Virus record (IMG/VR): IMGVR_UViG_3300047459_000178
Location: 1-22,276 of that record
DNA length: 22,276 nt
Strand: one strand, 5' to 3'
From: a virus
Each line of letters opens with the position of its first letter. Within the stretch, counting starts at the first letter, position 1. Below the pieces are notes generated by a model. The model did not search any database, was not told where the DNA came from, and worked only from the letters and a program-made list of their open reading frames with translations. Shown here piece by piece: positions 11,303-18,130 of the stretch. Position numbers and translations under genes: made by a program.

Positions 11303-13701
11303 TATGCAATCTCCTTTATAAATTCATTAGTTAAAAATCTTGAACCAACTTTGCCACTTCTGTTTTTCTTGAAGTTAGATAGCAGTGTTGATTTCTTAGC
11401 ACCTATCAAGTCATCTGACAATTCGTCATTGATAGTTTTCAAGTTCGAGGAACAGCAAACAAAAAGTTTTCCGTAACCATGAGTCTTGAATACCAAACCT
11501 TCTTTTCTGATTTGACCCCAAGTTTTTCTGTAACCGTCATCGTATCCGAACTTGTTTTCGATTTCTTTTTTCAAGTCATTACATGCATTGTGAAGACCGT
11601 AGAAATCTTGTTTTCTGTCAAGAGCAAAGTATCCAGTAACCGTGACACCAGTTTCTTCATGCAACCAGTGAAGCAGGTTAGCAGTTTTGTCCCAGTCATT
11701 TCTTTCGTATCTACTATAGTTAGAATTTTTTCTAGGAACATTGTATTCATAAGTTTTTCTTGAATAAGGGTCAACAATGTAAGTGTGTTTTTCTATATCC
11801 CAAGTGTCTTCGCCTTCTTTCAATTGGTCTTTCAAACCTTCCATACCGTAACCACTTCTTAGGTGGTCACTCTCATGAGAAAACCCGTCAGTAATTACTG
11901 TAAGAATTAGTTTCTCTAATTGATTGTCATTTCTAAACTCAGGAAGAATTTTTCTCATTGCAAGAAGTGAATTGTTAAGTGGTGTTCCACCAAGTCTGAC
12001 TTTGTATGGGGCGTCCAAACCATTTACATAACCCCAAAATGATTTACCTTCAAACAACTTACCAAACCATTCTTGAAGAATCTCTTCTGACTTGTTCCAG
12101 TTTCTAGTCTCAGCAGTAATGTACTGGTTGTAGATAATTCCAAACACTGTTTGCATTTCTTTTTGAGTCATTTTACTTTTACCATTAGAAAACAGTTCAA
12201 GTAAAGCACTATCTCTTCTTCCGTATTCTTTTTCAGCAGTTTTCCATTGGTCAGAGAAAGCATACACTTTGTAAGGAATGTTTACCTTTTTACAGAACTC
12301 AGCAAGAATGAAAGATTGTTCCAGTAAGTTTTTGACGGAAGAATGAATAGAACCACTCCAATCAAGAAGAACTACGACACCATGGTTTTTACCGTCAGGA
12401 AGGTAAGTAACCCTCTTGAAGATATCGTCCATAACTTGATACTTAGCAACAGCATTCATATCAAGTTTTCCAGTCTTACCTTGAAACGCTTTAACGCTTC
12501 TCATTGCATTCTGTTTCATCTCAAATTCTTTCGCCATGTGAGAGATTAGAGATTTGTTTTTGTCTACGATTTTCTTGTAAGAGAAGTTAGCAGCTTCAAT
12601 AGTGAAACCTATGTCTGCATGTTCTTCTTCATACCAAGATTTGAATTCTTTGACAATTTCCTCAGAAGACACAACCATGTGTTCTGCTTCGCCATCTTTC
12701 CCGAACATTTTAGAGTCTCCGAGATTGATAGTTTGTCTAACAATCGGAGCGTCTTCTAGAAACTCACCTTCATTGTTGTGTGCATTGTATTCAGTGATTG
12801 ATTCCCTTGCACCGTCTTCATCATCAGAATGAGAACCTTCGGGAATGTTTGCAGATGTACCACCTTGTTTAGCAGAGATATCACCTTGTCCACCTTCTTC
12901 TTCTTCTGACTCTTCATCACTCTCTTCACCTTCACCTTCTTCTGTTTCAGGAGCGTCAGGAAGAGAGTCACCCTCTTCACTTGAAGAACCCTGTGACTCA
13001 TCGTCACCCTCTTCATCTTCTTCATTGTCTCCAAATCCACCTGATTCACCCTCTTCACCTTCTTCTTCATCTTCATCATCGAAGTCAAAGTCATCTTGTG
13101 GAAGAGTAGAGACCGCTTGGTCTTCTTGAGTTCTTTGTTCGTTTTCTTTAGACCAATCATAGATTGCCTGAGCACAGACAACAACGTCTTCCCAAGTTAC
13201 ACATGCTTCTGCCATTTCAACAAACTTGAATTCTTCTGGCGTAAACTCACAACCTGCAGTAGAACCCACTTTAGTAAGTAGGTTGATTCTATCAATTAGT
13301 GAAAGTTTGTTTACGTCTTTACCCTTGATTCCAAAGAAGTCTCTTTGAATCAACTCTTTGTATGCTTTGAAGAACTGAGGTCTCAAGCCAGGGTATTTGT
13401 TCTTGATTGCTTTCTCAATCCTAACGTCCTCAATAACGTTAAGATATCCTTTTAATGTTCTGTTTTTTTCTAGTGCACTGTGAAGACCTTCATAAGGTGT
13501 GTTCAATGCATGTCCAACTTCATGACCCATAAACAAGTCATATAAAGCAGGACTGATATCATTCTTAAATATAGGACATGCAAGAACCCTATTCTTTACA
13601 TCAAAATATGCAGTAGGTATCCTTTTATGGACTACGGTCAGATTTTCACCCGCCATTAGTCTCGCAAGGTTGTCTTTTTGTGTGGTTAGTTTCTCATTCA
13701 T
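11302..13701 (-). CDS. Large VWA-domain protein with N-terminal HEXXH metallopeptidase-like domain (CobT-like partner of the MoxR ATPase)
   Basis: 799 residues in three parts. The N-terminal part carries HEVGHALNTP (HEXXH at 60-64) followed by NVIEDVRIEKA, whose Glu91 could be the third zinc ligand, as in gluzincin-type peptidases. Residues about 200-285 are an acidic Glu/Asp/Ser/Gly linker. The C-terminal part is a VWA domain with an intact MIDAS: VVVLLDWSGSIHSS (DxSxS near 447), GGTPLNNS (Thr near 570) and VITDGFSH (Asp near 603). The acidic linker plus VWA recalls CobT, the partner of CobS; here the ATPase is encoded three genes downstream on the same strand. The start has no Shine-Dalgarno sequence and the expected +1 of promoter C is the A of ATG 13701. 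Confidence 0.85.
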   Translation of the reverse strand: MNEKLTTQKDNLARLMAGENLTVVHKRIPTAYFDVKNRVLACPIFKNDISPALYDLFMGHEVGHALNTPYEGLHSALEKNRTLKGYLNVIEDVRIEKAIKNKYPGLRPQFFKAYKELIQRDFFGIKGKDVNKLSLIDRINLLTKVGSTAGCEFTPEEFKFVEMAEACVTWEDVVVCAQAIYDWSKENEQRTQEDQAVSTLPQDDFDFDDEDEEEGEEGESGGFGDNEEDEEGDDESQGSSSEEGDSLPDAPETEEGEGEESDEESEEEEGGQGDISAKQGGTSANIPEGSHSDDEDGARESITEYNAHNNEGEFLEDAPIVRQTINLGDSKMFGKDGEAEHMVVSSEEIVKEFKSWYEEEHADIGFTIEAANFSYKKIVDKNKSLISHMAKEFEMKQNAMRSVKAFQGKTGKLDMNAVAKYQVMDDIFKRVTYLPDGKNHGVVVLLDWSGSIHSSVKNLLEQSFILAEFCKKVNIPYKVYAFSDQWKTAEKEYGRRDSALLELFSNGKSKMTQKEMQTVFGIIYNQYITAETRNWNKSEEILQEWFGKLFEGKSFWGYVNGLDAPYKVRLGGTPLNNSLLAMRKILPEFRNDNQLEKLILTVITDGFSHESDHLRSGYGMEGLKDQLKEGEDTWDIEKHTYIVDPYSRKTYEYNVPRKNSNYSRYERNDWDKTANLLHWLHEETGVTVTGYFALDRKQDFYGLHNACNDLKKEIENKFGYDDGYRKTWGQIRKEGLVFKTHGYGKLFVCCSSNLKTINDELSDDLIGAKKSTLLSNFKKNRSGKVGSRFLTNEFIKEIA

Positions 13702-13707
13702 ACGGCT

Positions 13708-13737
13708 AGCTTACTAAAAAAGTGCTGTCACTGTCAA
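13708..13737 (-). promoter_or_regulatory. Promoter copy C (TTGACA-N18-TAAGCT) for the VWA gene
   Basis: Minus strand: TTGACA (13737-13732), 18 nt with a T-tract, TAAGCT (13713-13708), then 6 nt to ATG 13701. It shares the flank AATGAGCTGTTGACA with copy B and AGCTGTTGACAGTGACA with copy A. The gene starts ATGAATGAGAAA, close to the ATGAGAAA that also stands near the expected 5' end at copies A and B. Confidence 0.72.
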
Positions 13738-13745
13738 CAGCTCAT

Positions 13746-13865
13746 TTACTCCATTTCTTCCGCACATTTCAAAGCGTATGCGGCCGCCTCTTCTTCTGAC
13801 ATTCCTTTCTCTATACCTTCTTCAAAGTATTTTTCAAGGAACATCTCCCTGTATCCACAGCTCAT
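13746..13865 (-). CDS. 39-residue acidic protein of unknown function
   Basis: The frame runs from ATG 13865 to TAA 13748-13746. A textbook ribosome binding site, AAGGAG, lies 6 nt before the ATG. The product starts MSCGYREMFLEKYFEEGIEK, continues with an Ala/Glu-rich helix (SEEEAAAYALKCAEEME) and has two cysteines. It is flanked by promoter B upstream and promoter C downstream, so it forms a short early unit of its own. Small early phage genes of this kind often encode host-takeover proteins, but nothing in the sequence identifies a target. Confidence 0.68.
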   Translation of the reverse strand: MSCGYREMFLEKYFEEGIEKGMSEEEAAAYALKCAEEME

Positions 13866-13885
13866 TTTGAACTCCTTTTTCTCAT
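13862..13885 (-). CDS. Possible 7-residue leader peptide upstream of the 39-residue gene
   Basis: ATG 13885 followed by codons for RKRSSK and a TGA that overlaps the start codon of the 39-residue gene (ATGA). It begins about 3 nt from the expected +1 of promoter B. It parallels the arrangement at 10819-10857. Very short, so evidence rests on the recurrence. Confidence 0.28.
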   Translation of the reverse strand: MRKRSSK

Positions 13886-13894
13886 TACAGGTAT

Positions 13895-13924
13895 AGGCTA
13901 CCAAAAAAGGCATGTCATTGTCAA
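13895..13924 (-). promoter_or_regulatory. Promoter copy B (TTGACA-N18-TAGCCT) for the 39-residue gene
   Basis: Minus strand: TTGACA (13924-13919), 18 nt with a run of six T, TAGCCT (13900-13895) followed by ATAC as in copy A. The flank AATGAGCTGTTGACA matches copy C. It lies in the gap after the stop of the shorter 2OG oxygenase gene. Confidence 0.72.
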
Positions 13925-13945
13925 CAGCTCATTTTCCCTTTAGAA

Positions 13946-14533
13946 TCAAGGGTTTGGGAATTCGGGTCTTATATCTCTAAAATCTGTGGTGAACCACATA
14001 GGTAGGGTGTACCTGTCTCCACGGTACACTTTGGTGACGGAATGTTCAAATTTCATTCCTTGGAATACGACCATTTCTCTTGCGTGGGGCTCGTATTCTA
14101 ACCCCATAGGTATCGATTCACATGGTGTGAATCTTAGTTTACCCCCTTTATAATCGTCTTCTGAATCATTAAGGTACAATACAGCCGCCCATTCTGATTT
14201 GGGAATAACCTGTTCTCCTGTTTCTTGAGAATCGTATACGTCTGTATGAGGTGTAATCTCAGAACCGATTGGTTGACACATAATCTCTGCTTGTTCAGGA
14301 AAGACTTTAGACCCATATTGTCCTACTTCACTTATTACCATGTACTCAAGTCTTCTTACGATTTCACGAATCCATTGAGTTTTGATATTTTCTATTTGTA
14401 TTTTTCTGCCGTCATACTGAGAATTGTTATCTTCTGAACATAAGTGTTTATGTGTTTTATGAAAATGGATTAATTCTTTTGCTTCTTCTGATGTTATTAC
14501 TTCGGGAATTGTTATGAAATTAAAATCAATCAT
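13946..14533 (-). CDS. 2OG-Fe(II) oxygenase (prolyl-4-hydroxylase type), paralogue 2
   Basis: 195 residues. The iron site is visible as ITPHTDVYD (HxD, His96 and Asp98) and KFEHSVTKV (His164), and RGDRYTLPMWF supplies the 2-oxoglutarate-binding Arg174. The WAAVLYLNDSEDDYKGGKLR segment is the usual strand-turn of P4H-type enzymes before GxL. These enzymes use 2-oxoglutarate and O2 to hydroxylate protein or small-molecule substrates; the substrate here is unknown. It is paralogous to the gene upstream (shared HFHKTHKHL / HFHKTHHNL and TQW-R regions) and overlaps it by ATGA. Ends directly before promoter B. Confidence 0.88.
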   Translation of the reverse strand: MIDFNFITIPEVITSEEAKELIHFHKTHKHLCSEDNNSQYDGRKIQIENIKTQWIREIVRRLEYMVISEVGQYGSKVFPEQAEIMCQPIGSEITPHTDVYDSQETGEQVIPKSEWAAVLYLNDSEDDYKGGKLRFTPCESIPMGLEYEPHAREMVVFQGMKFEHSVTKVYRGDRYTLPMWFTTDFRDIRPEFPNP

Positions 14534-15153
14534 AATCTCAATGTTTCTTCATTCTGTGTTAAATCAGTAATTGCGTGAAAAGGCATACACCTATCTTGAT
14601 TATCGGAAAACCAAAATGAAAGAGTATGTCGTTGGTTTCTTCGTATCTTGTTTACACCATGTTCTATGTAAATGCCTTGAAACAATAATCCTGCACCTGT
14701 TTCAGGAACAAAAGTTTCTCCGTTAGGTACATAAGTTTCACCACCTGAGAAATTATCATTTAAATATAAAATACAAGTCCACTCTCTTTGTTTTTCGTTG
14801 GGGTCAAAGTTTGGTAAGTGTTCTGACTGCGTAGAGTAAGTATCTAAATGTGGGTCTTGATATCCACCAATAACCCATTCATTGATTCCAATCATTTCGG
14901 GATAAACAATTTTACCTTGGGTTTTATAAACTTGAGCAACTAATCGTATCCAAACTCTATCTATTAGAGTTCGTACCCATTGTGTTTGGACATGACAAAA
15001 TCTTATACCCTTGTAACCAGCACCGTTTCCTACGGTTCTTAAGTTATGATGCGTTTTGTGAAAGTGTATTATCTGTTGGCACTCGTTCGGAGTCAACAGA
15101 TTTTTCAGCATTTGCGGTTCGTAGGGCTTCTGCGATTGCTCTGCGTTGTTCAT
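14530..15153 (-). CDS. 2OG-Fe(II) oxygenase (prolyl-4-hydroxylase type), paralogue 1
   Basis: 207 residues. The iron ligands are DPHLDTYS (His102, Asp104) and YIEHGVNKI (His165), with RRNQRHTLSFWF supplying Arg175 for 2-oxoglutarate. CILYLNDNFSGGETYVP is the conserved core strand. The start is uncertain: ATG 15153 gives a 110-nt out-of-frame overlap with the peptide deformylase gene, while ATG 15111 (MLKNLLTPNEC) keeps the whole core and reduces it to 68 nt. Neither has a strong ribosome binding site. Substrate unknown; a pair of such enzymes next to peptide deformylase is a pattern of protein-modifying genes in T4-like marine phages. Confidence 0.87.
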   Translation of the reverse strand: MNNAEQSQKPYEPQMLKNLLTPNECQQIIHFHKTHHNLRTVGNGAGYKGIRFCHVQTQWVRTLIDRVWIRLVAQVYKTQGKIVYPEMIGINEWVIGGYQDPHLDTYSTQSEHLPNFDPNEKQREWTCILYLNDNFSGGETYVPNGETFVPETGAGLLFQGIYIEHGVNKIRRNQRHTLSFWFSDNQDRCMPFHAITDLTQNEETLRL

Positions 15154-15655
15154 ATTCTAATCTCTTTGCTCTTTCTTTTGGTCTTGATTTTAGAGCACGT
15201 TCTATTTTTAATTGTGATGCACGTTGTAAAAATATAATACCATTTAAGTGGTCTATTTCATGTTGCACACACCTTGCACCCAATCCTTCTAACTTTATTG
15301 AACGTTTTTCACCGTCAACTGTTTGGTAGTCCATTACAACTACTTTTGGTCGCTTGAGCATAATATATATGTCGGGAAAAGAAAGACAACCTTCCTTCAT
15401 CATTTCTGTTTCTTGAGATATCTGAACTAACTCAGGATTGAAAAATGCAACGATTCCTTCGTCCTGTGTTTGCATAACAAAAACACTCAGGTCTACACCG
15501 ACTTGATTAGCACTTAAACCAAGTCCACCATATTTTCCCATGGTTTCTACGAGACCTGCTTGTAATTCTTTTGGGTCTGTTTGCGGATTATCGAAATCAA
15601 ACTTTTCAGTAGGATTACGTAAGACCTTTGCGGCCTCTTCAACTAGTTCATACAT
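15044..15655 (-). CDS. def: Peptide deformylase
   Basis: 203 residues. All three active-site motifs are intact: GLGLSANQ (44-51), EGCLS (88-92, metal ligand Cys90) and HEIDH (132-136, two His ligands and catalytic Glu). It removes the formyl group from nascent N-terminal Met. After residue 150 an Arg/Lys/Glu-rich helix and Ser/Asp tail of about 50 residues extend beyond the phage-typical catalytic core; this tail is encoded in the region that overlaps the 2OG gene in another frame. Phage deformylases are known from marine cyanophages, where they are thought to favour turnover of particular host or phage proteins. It starts 1 nt after the stop of the late gene upstream. Confidence 0.94.
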   Translation of the reverse strand: MYELVEEAAKVLRNPTEKFDFDNPQTDPKELQAGLVETMGKYGGLGLSANQVGVDLSVFVMQTQDEGIVAFFNPELVQISQETEMMKEGCLSFPDIYIMLKRPKVVVMDYQTVDGEKRSIKLEGLGARCVQHEIDHLNGIIFLQRASQLKIERALKSRPKERAKRLEYEQRRAIAEALRTANAEKSVDSERVPTDNTLSQNAS

Positions 15656-15656
15656 A

Positions 15657-17039
15657 TTATTTTATTCCACTACTGGTTACATATAAAGATTTACCTGACC
15701 AACCCCCTGCTTGTCTAGTTCTTAAAACAACTGGCATGGTTGCGTCAATCTTTAAAGGTTTATAATGCCAAGACAACTTAAACGTTTGTTGTTTACCGTC
15801 ATACGAAGATTTTATTTTACTAAAATCACTAGCATTATCTGACATTAACATTTGTCTAAAACTGTCGTCTCCACTAACGTCTTTAATTGTTGAACCCTTC
15901 TCACTACCTATCAATAGTTTATATGGACATGGTGTTGAATTAGGGTCGTCATATGTATAGTAACCTATAGTATTCAAAAAGTATAGTAGGTTTCTTGGTG
16001 AAGAAACATATTTTGAAAAGTCGTCTAGTAAAGCATTCCTAAAAGGCCAATAGAAATCTTTTGAATAGAAATCTAATTTATCTTTTTGGAATTCTTTTGC
16101 TATTGTAGCGAATGCTCTTTGTGAAGAGGACTCACTATACTTTTCTTTCTTGATATTAAATGAGTTGATTGCTTTGTGAGCATTCTTATATTTGGGGTCT
16201 ATCATGGAAGTCGCTTTGACCCATGCGTTATCAATCATAGATTTAATTCTACCAAGTTGTCCCTTATCTCCTACTTTAGAATAGAATGCAACTAAGTTTG
16301 TATTGATTTTAGGTGTAGCGTCTGCACCACCTGATATCTTGTTAGAGTATCCTTGATATCCGTCTGCAGTTTGAACGATAACGTCCGAAGGATTCTTACC
16401 ACCTATCCCTGCAGGTTTACCTCTTGGAACCCAATATACATTTTTGATTGACCTTCCTTTTAAATCTTTTGCAACTGCTTTTGCATTGTTCATTCCGATT
16501 AGAATATCTCTCAATGAAGTTTCGTCTTTATCTAATAACATAACTATGTCTTCATAGGTGACTTCTTTTCCTGAACCTGCAAGAACTCCTGTTCCGCCAC
16601 TTTGTCCTGCAACCCATTTCTCAAAGTCAAATTGATTTTGAATTTGGTCGGGGTGTATTAAGAAGTGTACGGTTAGTAATTCATTCACGTTGGAAGAAGC
16701 AGTTGAATCCTTTCTACTCTTACTTCCAAAGTGTGCTTTGACTTTTGCTTTAGTTGATTGAATGTAATACGGAGTATCAGAACCGTCTAGTTCTACTTGA
16801 AAATAGTATTTACCATTACCTAATTTTTTGAGAAGTTCACCTGTAGGATTCTCTACTGATTTATAAAGTATCTTTCCTGCACCTACTGTTGCTTTGACAT
16901 CTTTATCGTCTATGTCTAGAACATAATAAGGATTGAATCCGTTTCTGTTTTTGTAGTGTGGTGACACAGTTAACTCACGAATCACATGCTTAGGATTCGT
17001 TACGGTAATTTTGTCTGTGAATTGTGAGAAAGACTTCAT
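15657..17039 (-). CDS. Late gene product of unknown function, possible nuclease-like or virion protein
   Basis: 460 residues from ATG 17039, 5 nt after a TATAAATA late box; an upstream in-frame start would lie inside the diiron gene. The opening MKSFSQFTDKI is a short helix of a kind that starts several virion-associated proteins in T4-like phages. The middle contains GGKNPSDVIVQTADGYQGYS followed by NKIS, a spacing (D, then strand, then x-x-K) that recalls a PD-(D/E)XK nuclease core, though the second acidic residue is not clear. The C-terminal 130 residues are rich in aromatic residues (DFYSKDFYWPFRNALLDDF). The late promoter argues for a packaging, virion or late-host function. I do not recognise the family. 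Confidence 0.8.
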   Translation of the reverse strand: MKSFSQFTDKITVTNPKHVIRELTVSPHYKNRNGFNPYYVLDIDDKDVKATVGAGKILYKSVENPTGELLKKLGNGKYYFQVELDGSDTPYYIQSTKAKVKAHFGSKSRKDSTASSNVNELLTVHFLIHPDQIQNQFDFEKWVAGQSGGTGVLAGSGKEVTYEDIVMLLDKDETSLRDILIGMNNAKAVAKDLKGRSIKNVYWVPRGKPAGIGGKNPSDVIVQTADGYQGYSNKISGGADATPKINTNLVAFYSKVGDKGQLGRIKSMIDNAWVKATSMIDPKYKNAHKAINSFNIKKEKYSESSSQRAFATIAKEFQKDKLDFYSKDFYWPFRNALLDDFSKYVSSPRNLLYFLNTIGYYTYDDPNSTPCPYKLLIGSEKGSTIKDVSGDDSFRQMLMSDNASDFSKIKSSYDGKQQTFKLSWHYKPLKIDATMPVVLRTRQAGGWSGKSLYVTSSGIK

Positions 17040-17044
17040 AATAC

Positions 17045-17052
17045 TATTTATA
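17045..17052 (-). promoter_or_regulatory. T4-type late promoter box TATAAATA for the 460-residue gene
   Basis: Perfect TATAAATA on the minus strand in the 16-nt gap after the diiron gene. GTATT separates it from ATG 17039, the same 5-nt spacing as at 5086-5093. Expected +1 is the A of the start codon and there is no Shine-Dalgarno sequence. Confidence 0.8.
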
Positions 17053-17055
17053 TTT

Positions 17056-18120
17056 TCACTTAAGTGGTTTCGATAATTCTTCCCAACTTGTTTCATAATC
17101 ACTGTCACCTTCTGCGTATCCCATAACACCTAACTTTTCGTATTCAGGTATAAGTTCTTCACGCAGTAGTCCAATCTTTTTAAGGTTTGGCATGATTCTA
17201 GTAAATAGTATGTCTTGGAATTGTGAGGTAAAGATATTATGTTTTTCGTAGTCTAATGTATAATCAACGTCAAATCCATACTTTTCCCATACAGCAGTTG
17301 GTTTAAGTCTATTTCTACTTACAGTACATGCTTCCAAGGCAAAGTTTGCCCTGTCTATTTGTTCTTCTTCTGAAAGTGTTTGGACAAAATCAGTTAGATA
17401 GTTGATACCAAAAGTTACATGTCTTGCTTCGTCCCTAATGATAAGTCCTATCATTTCTTTGTATACAGGGTCGGTACTTGTTTCTCGACTTGCTTGAAAA
17501 GCGGCTAATGCTAAACCTTCAATGACAACTTGCATACCTATAAATTTTAAATCCCAACGTGGGTCAGTTAAAATTTTATCAAGTAATCCTTTTAGACTTC
17601 TGCCAATTGGCCATGAACGTTTGAGTCTTGTCTGTAGATATTTGTTAAAAGCTTCGACATGTCGTGCTTCGTCAAATGTCTGAGAAGCTGCATAGAGTTT
17701 TGCATTGAATGTGGGTGCACAACTGGCTAATTGTGACGCAACTAATAATGCACCTTGTTCTCCATGAAGGAATTGACTTACTGACCATGAATTTAAATCT
17801 TGGTGAAATTCTTCCTTTTCTTCTTGGGTTAATGTTTTGTATTGTTCGTGATTCTTCCATTGATTGTCTTGGAATTCAAAGAACTCAGATGTCATTGGTT
17901 TGAATGGCGGTGACCAATCAACGTCAACTTCTACATTCCAATTTAACTTCTTACCTAGTTCGTATAGTTTTTTGATACGATTATCTTGGACTGTGTAGTC
18001 CCAATTGTAAGAACCTGTTAAAGGTGTTTGGAATATCTCTACAACGTCTGTAGGGTTTAGTTCTTCTTTCGCTGGAAAGTCTCGTACTTCTTTGGGTGTT
18101 TCTGTTTTTAATATTTGCAT
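17056..18120 (-). CDS. Ferritin-like diiron-carboxylate protein (R2-like oxidase/oxygenase)
   Basis: 354 residues, alpha-helical. The full set of diiron ligands is visible in four helices: Glu121 (FLHGEQGALL), Glu151 and His154 (FDEARHVEAF), Glu201 (VVIEGLALAA), and Glu231 and His234 (IIRDEARHVTFG). This matches the ferritin-like superfamily containing ribonucleotide reductase R2, R2-like ligand-binding oxidase and acyl desaturases. The ExxH motifs (DEARH twice) differ from the EAIHS/DESLH type of canonical R2, so it is more likely an oxidase, oxygenase or desaturase than the radical-generating subunit; no large RNR subunit is nearby. The ATG at 18120 lacks a good ribosome binding site, but GATAAATA, a late-box variant, ends 4 nt before it. 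Confidence 0.8.
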   Translation of the reverse strand: MQILKTETPKEVRDFPAKEELNPTDVVEIFQTPLTGSYNWDYTVQDNRIKKLYELGKKLNWNVEVDVDWSPPFKPMTSEFFEFQDNQWKNHEQYKTLTQEEKEEFHQDLNSWSVSQFLHGEQGALLVASQLASCAPTFNAKLYAASQTFDEARHVEAFNKYLQTRLKRSWPIGRSLKGLLDKILTDPRWDLKFIGMQVVIEGLALAAFQASRETSTDPVYKEMIGLIIRDEARHVTFGINYLTDFVQTLSEEEQIDRANFALEACTVSRNRLKPTAVWEKYGFDVDYTLDYEKHNIFTSQFQDILFTRIMPNLKKIGLLREELIPEYEKLGVMGYAEGDSDYETSWEELSKPLK

Positions 18121-18130
18121 CGTTTATTTA

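Noticed and set aside
12756-13184. Minus-strand 142-codon frame within the VWA gene
   Set aside because: It reads the Glu/Asp-rich linker in another frame, giving a Lys/Met-rich low-complexity product; explained by the skewed codon composition of the acidic linker.
9539-13701. Reading the MoxR and VWA genes as evidence for cobalamin synthesis by the phage
   Set aside because: The CobN subunit and other cobalamin genes are not seen, and the VWA protein has an HEXXH domain that I do not know from CobT; a remodelling role is at least as likely.
17056-18120. Calling the diiron protein ribonucleotide reductase subunit NrdB
   Set aside because: Its ExxH motifs read DEARH and no large RNR subunit is next to it; only the superfamily assignment is safe.
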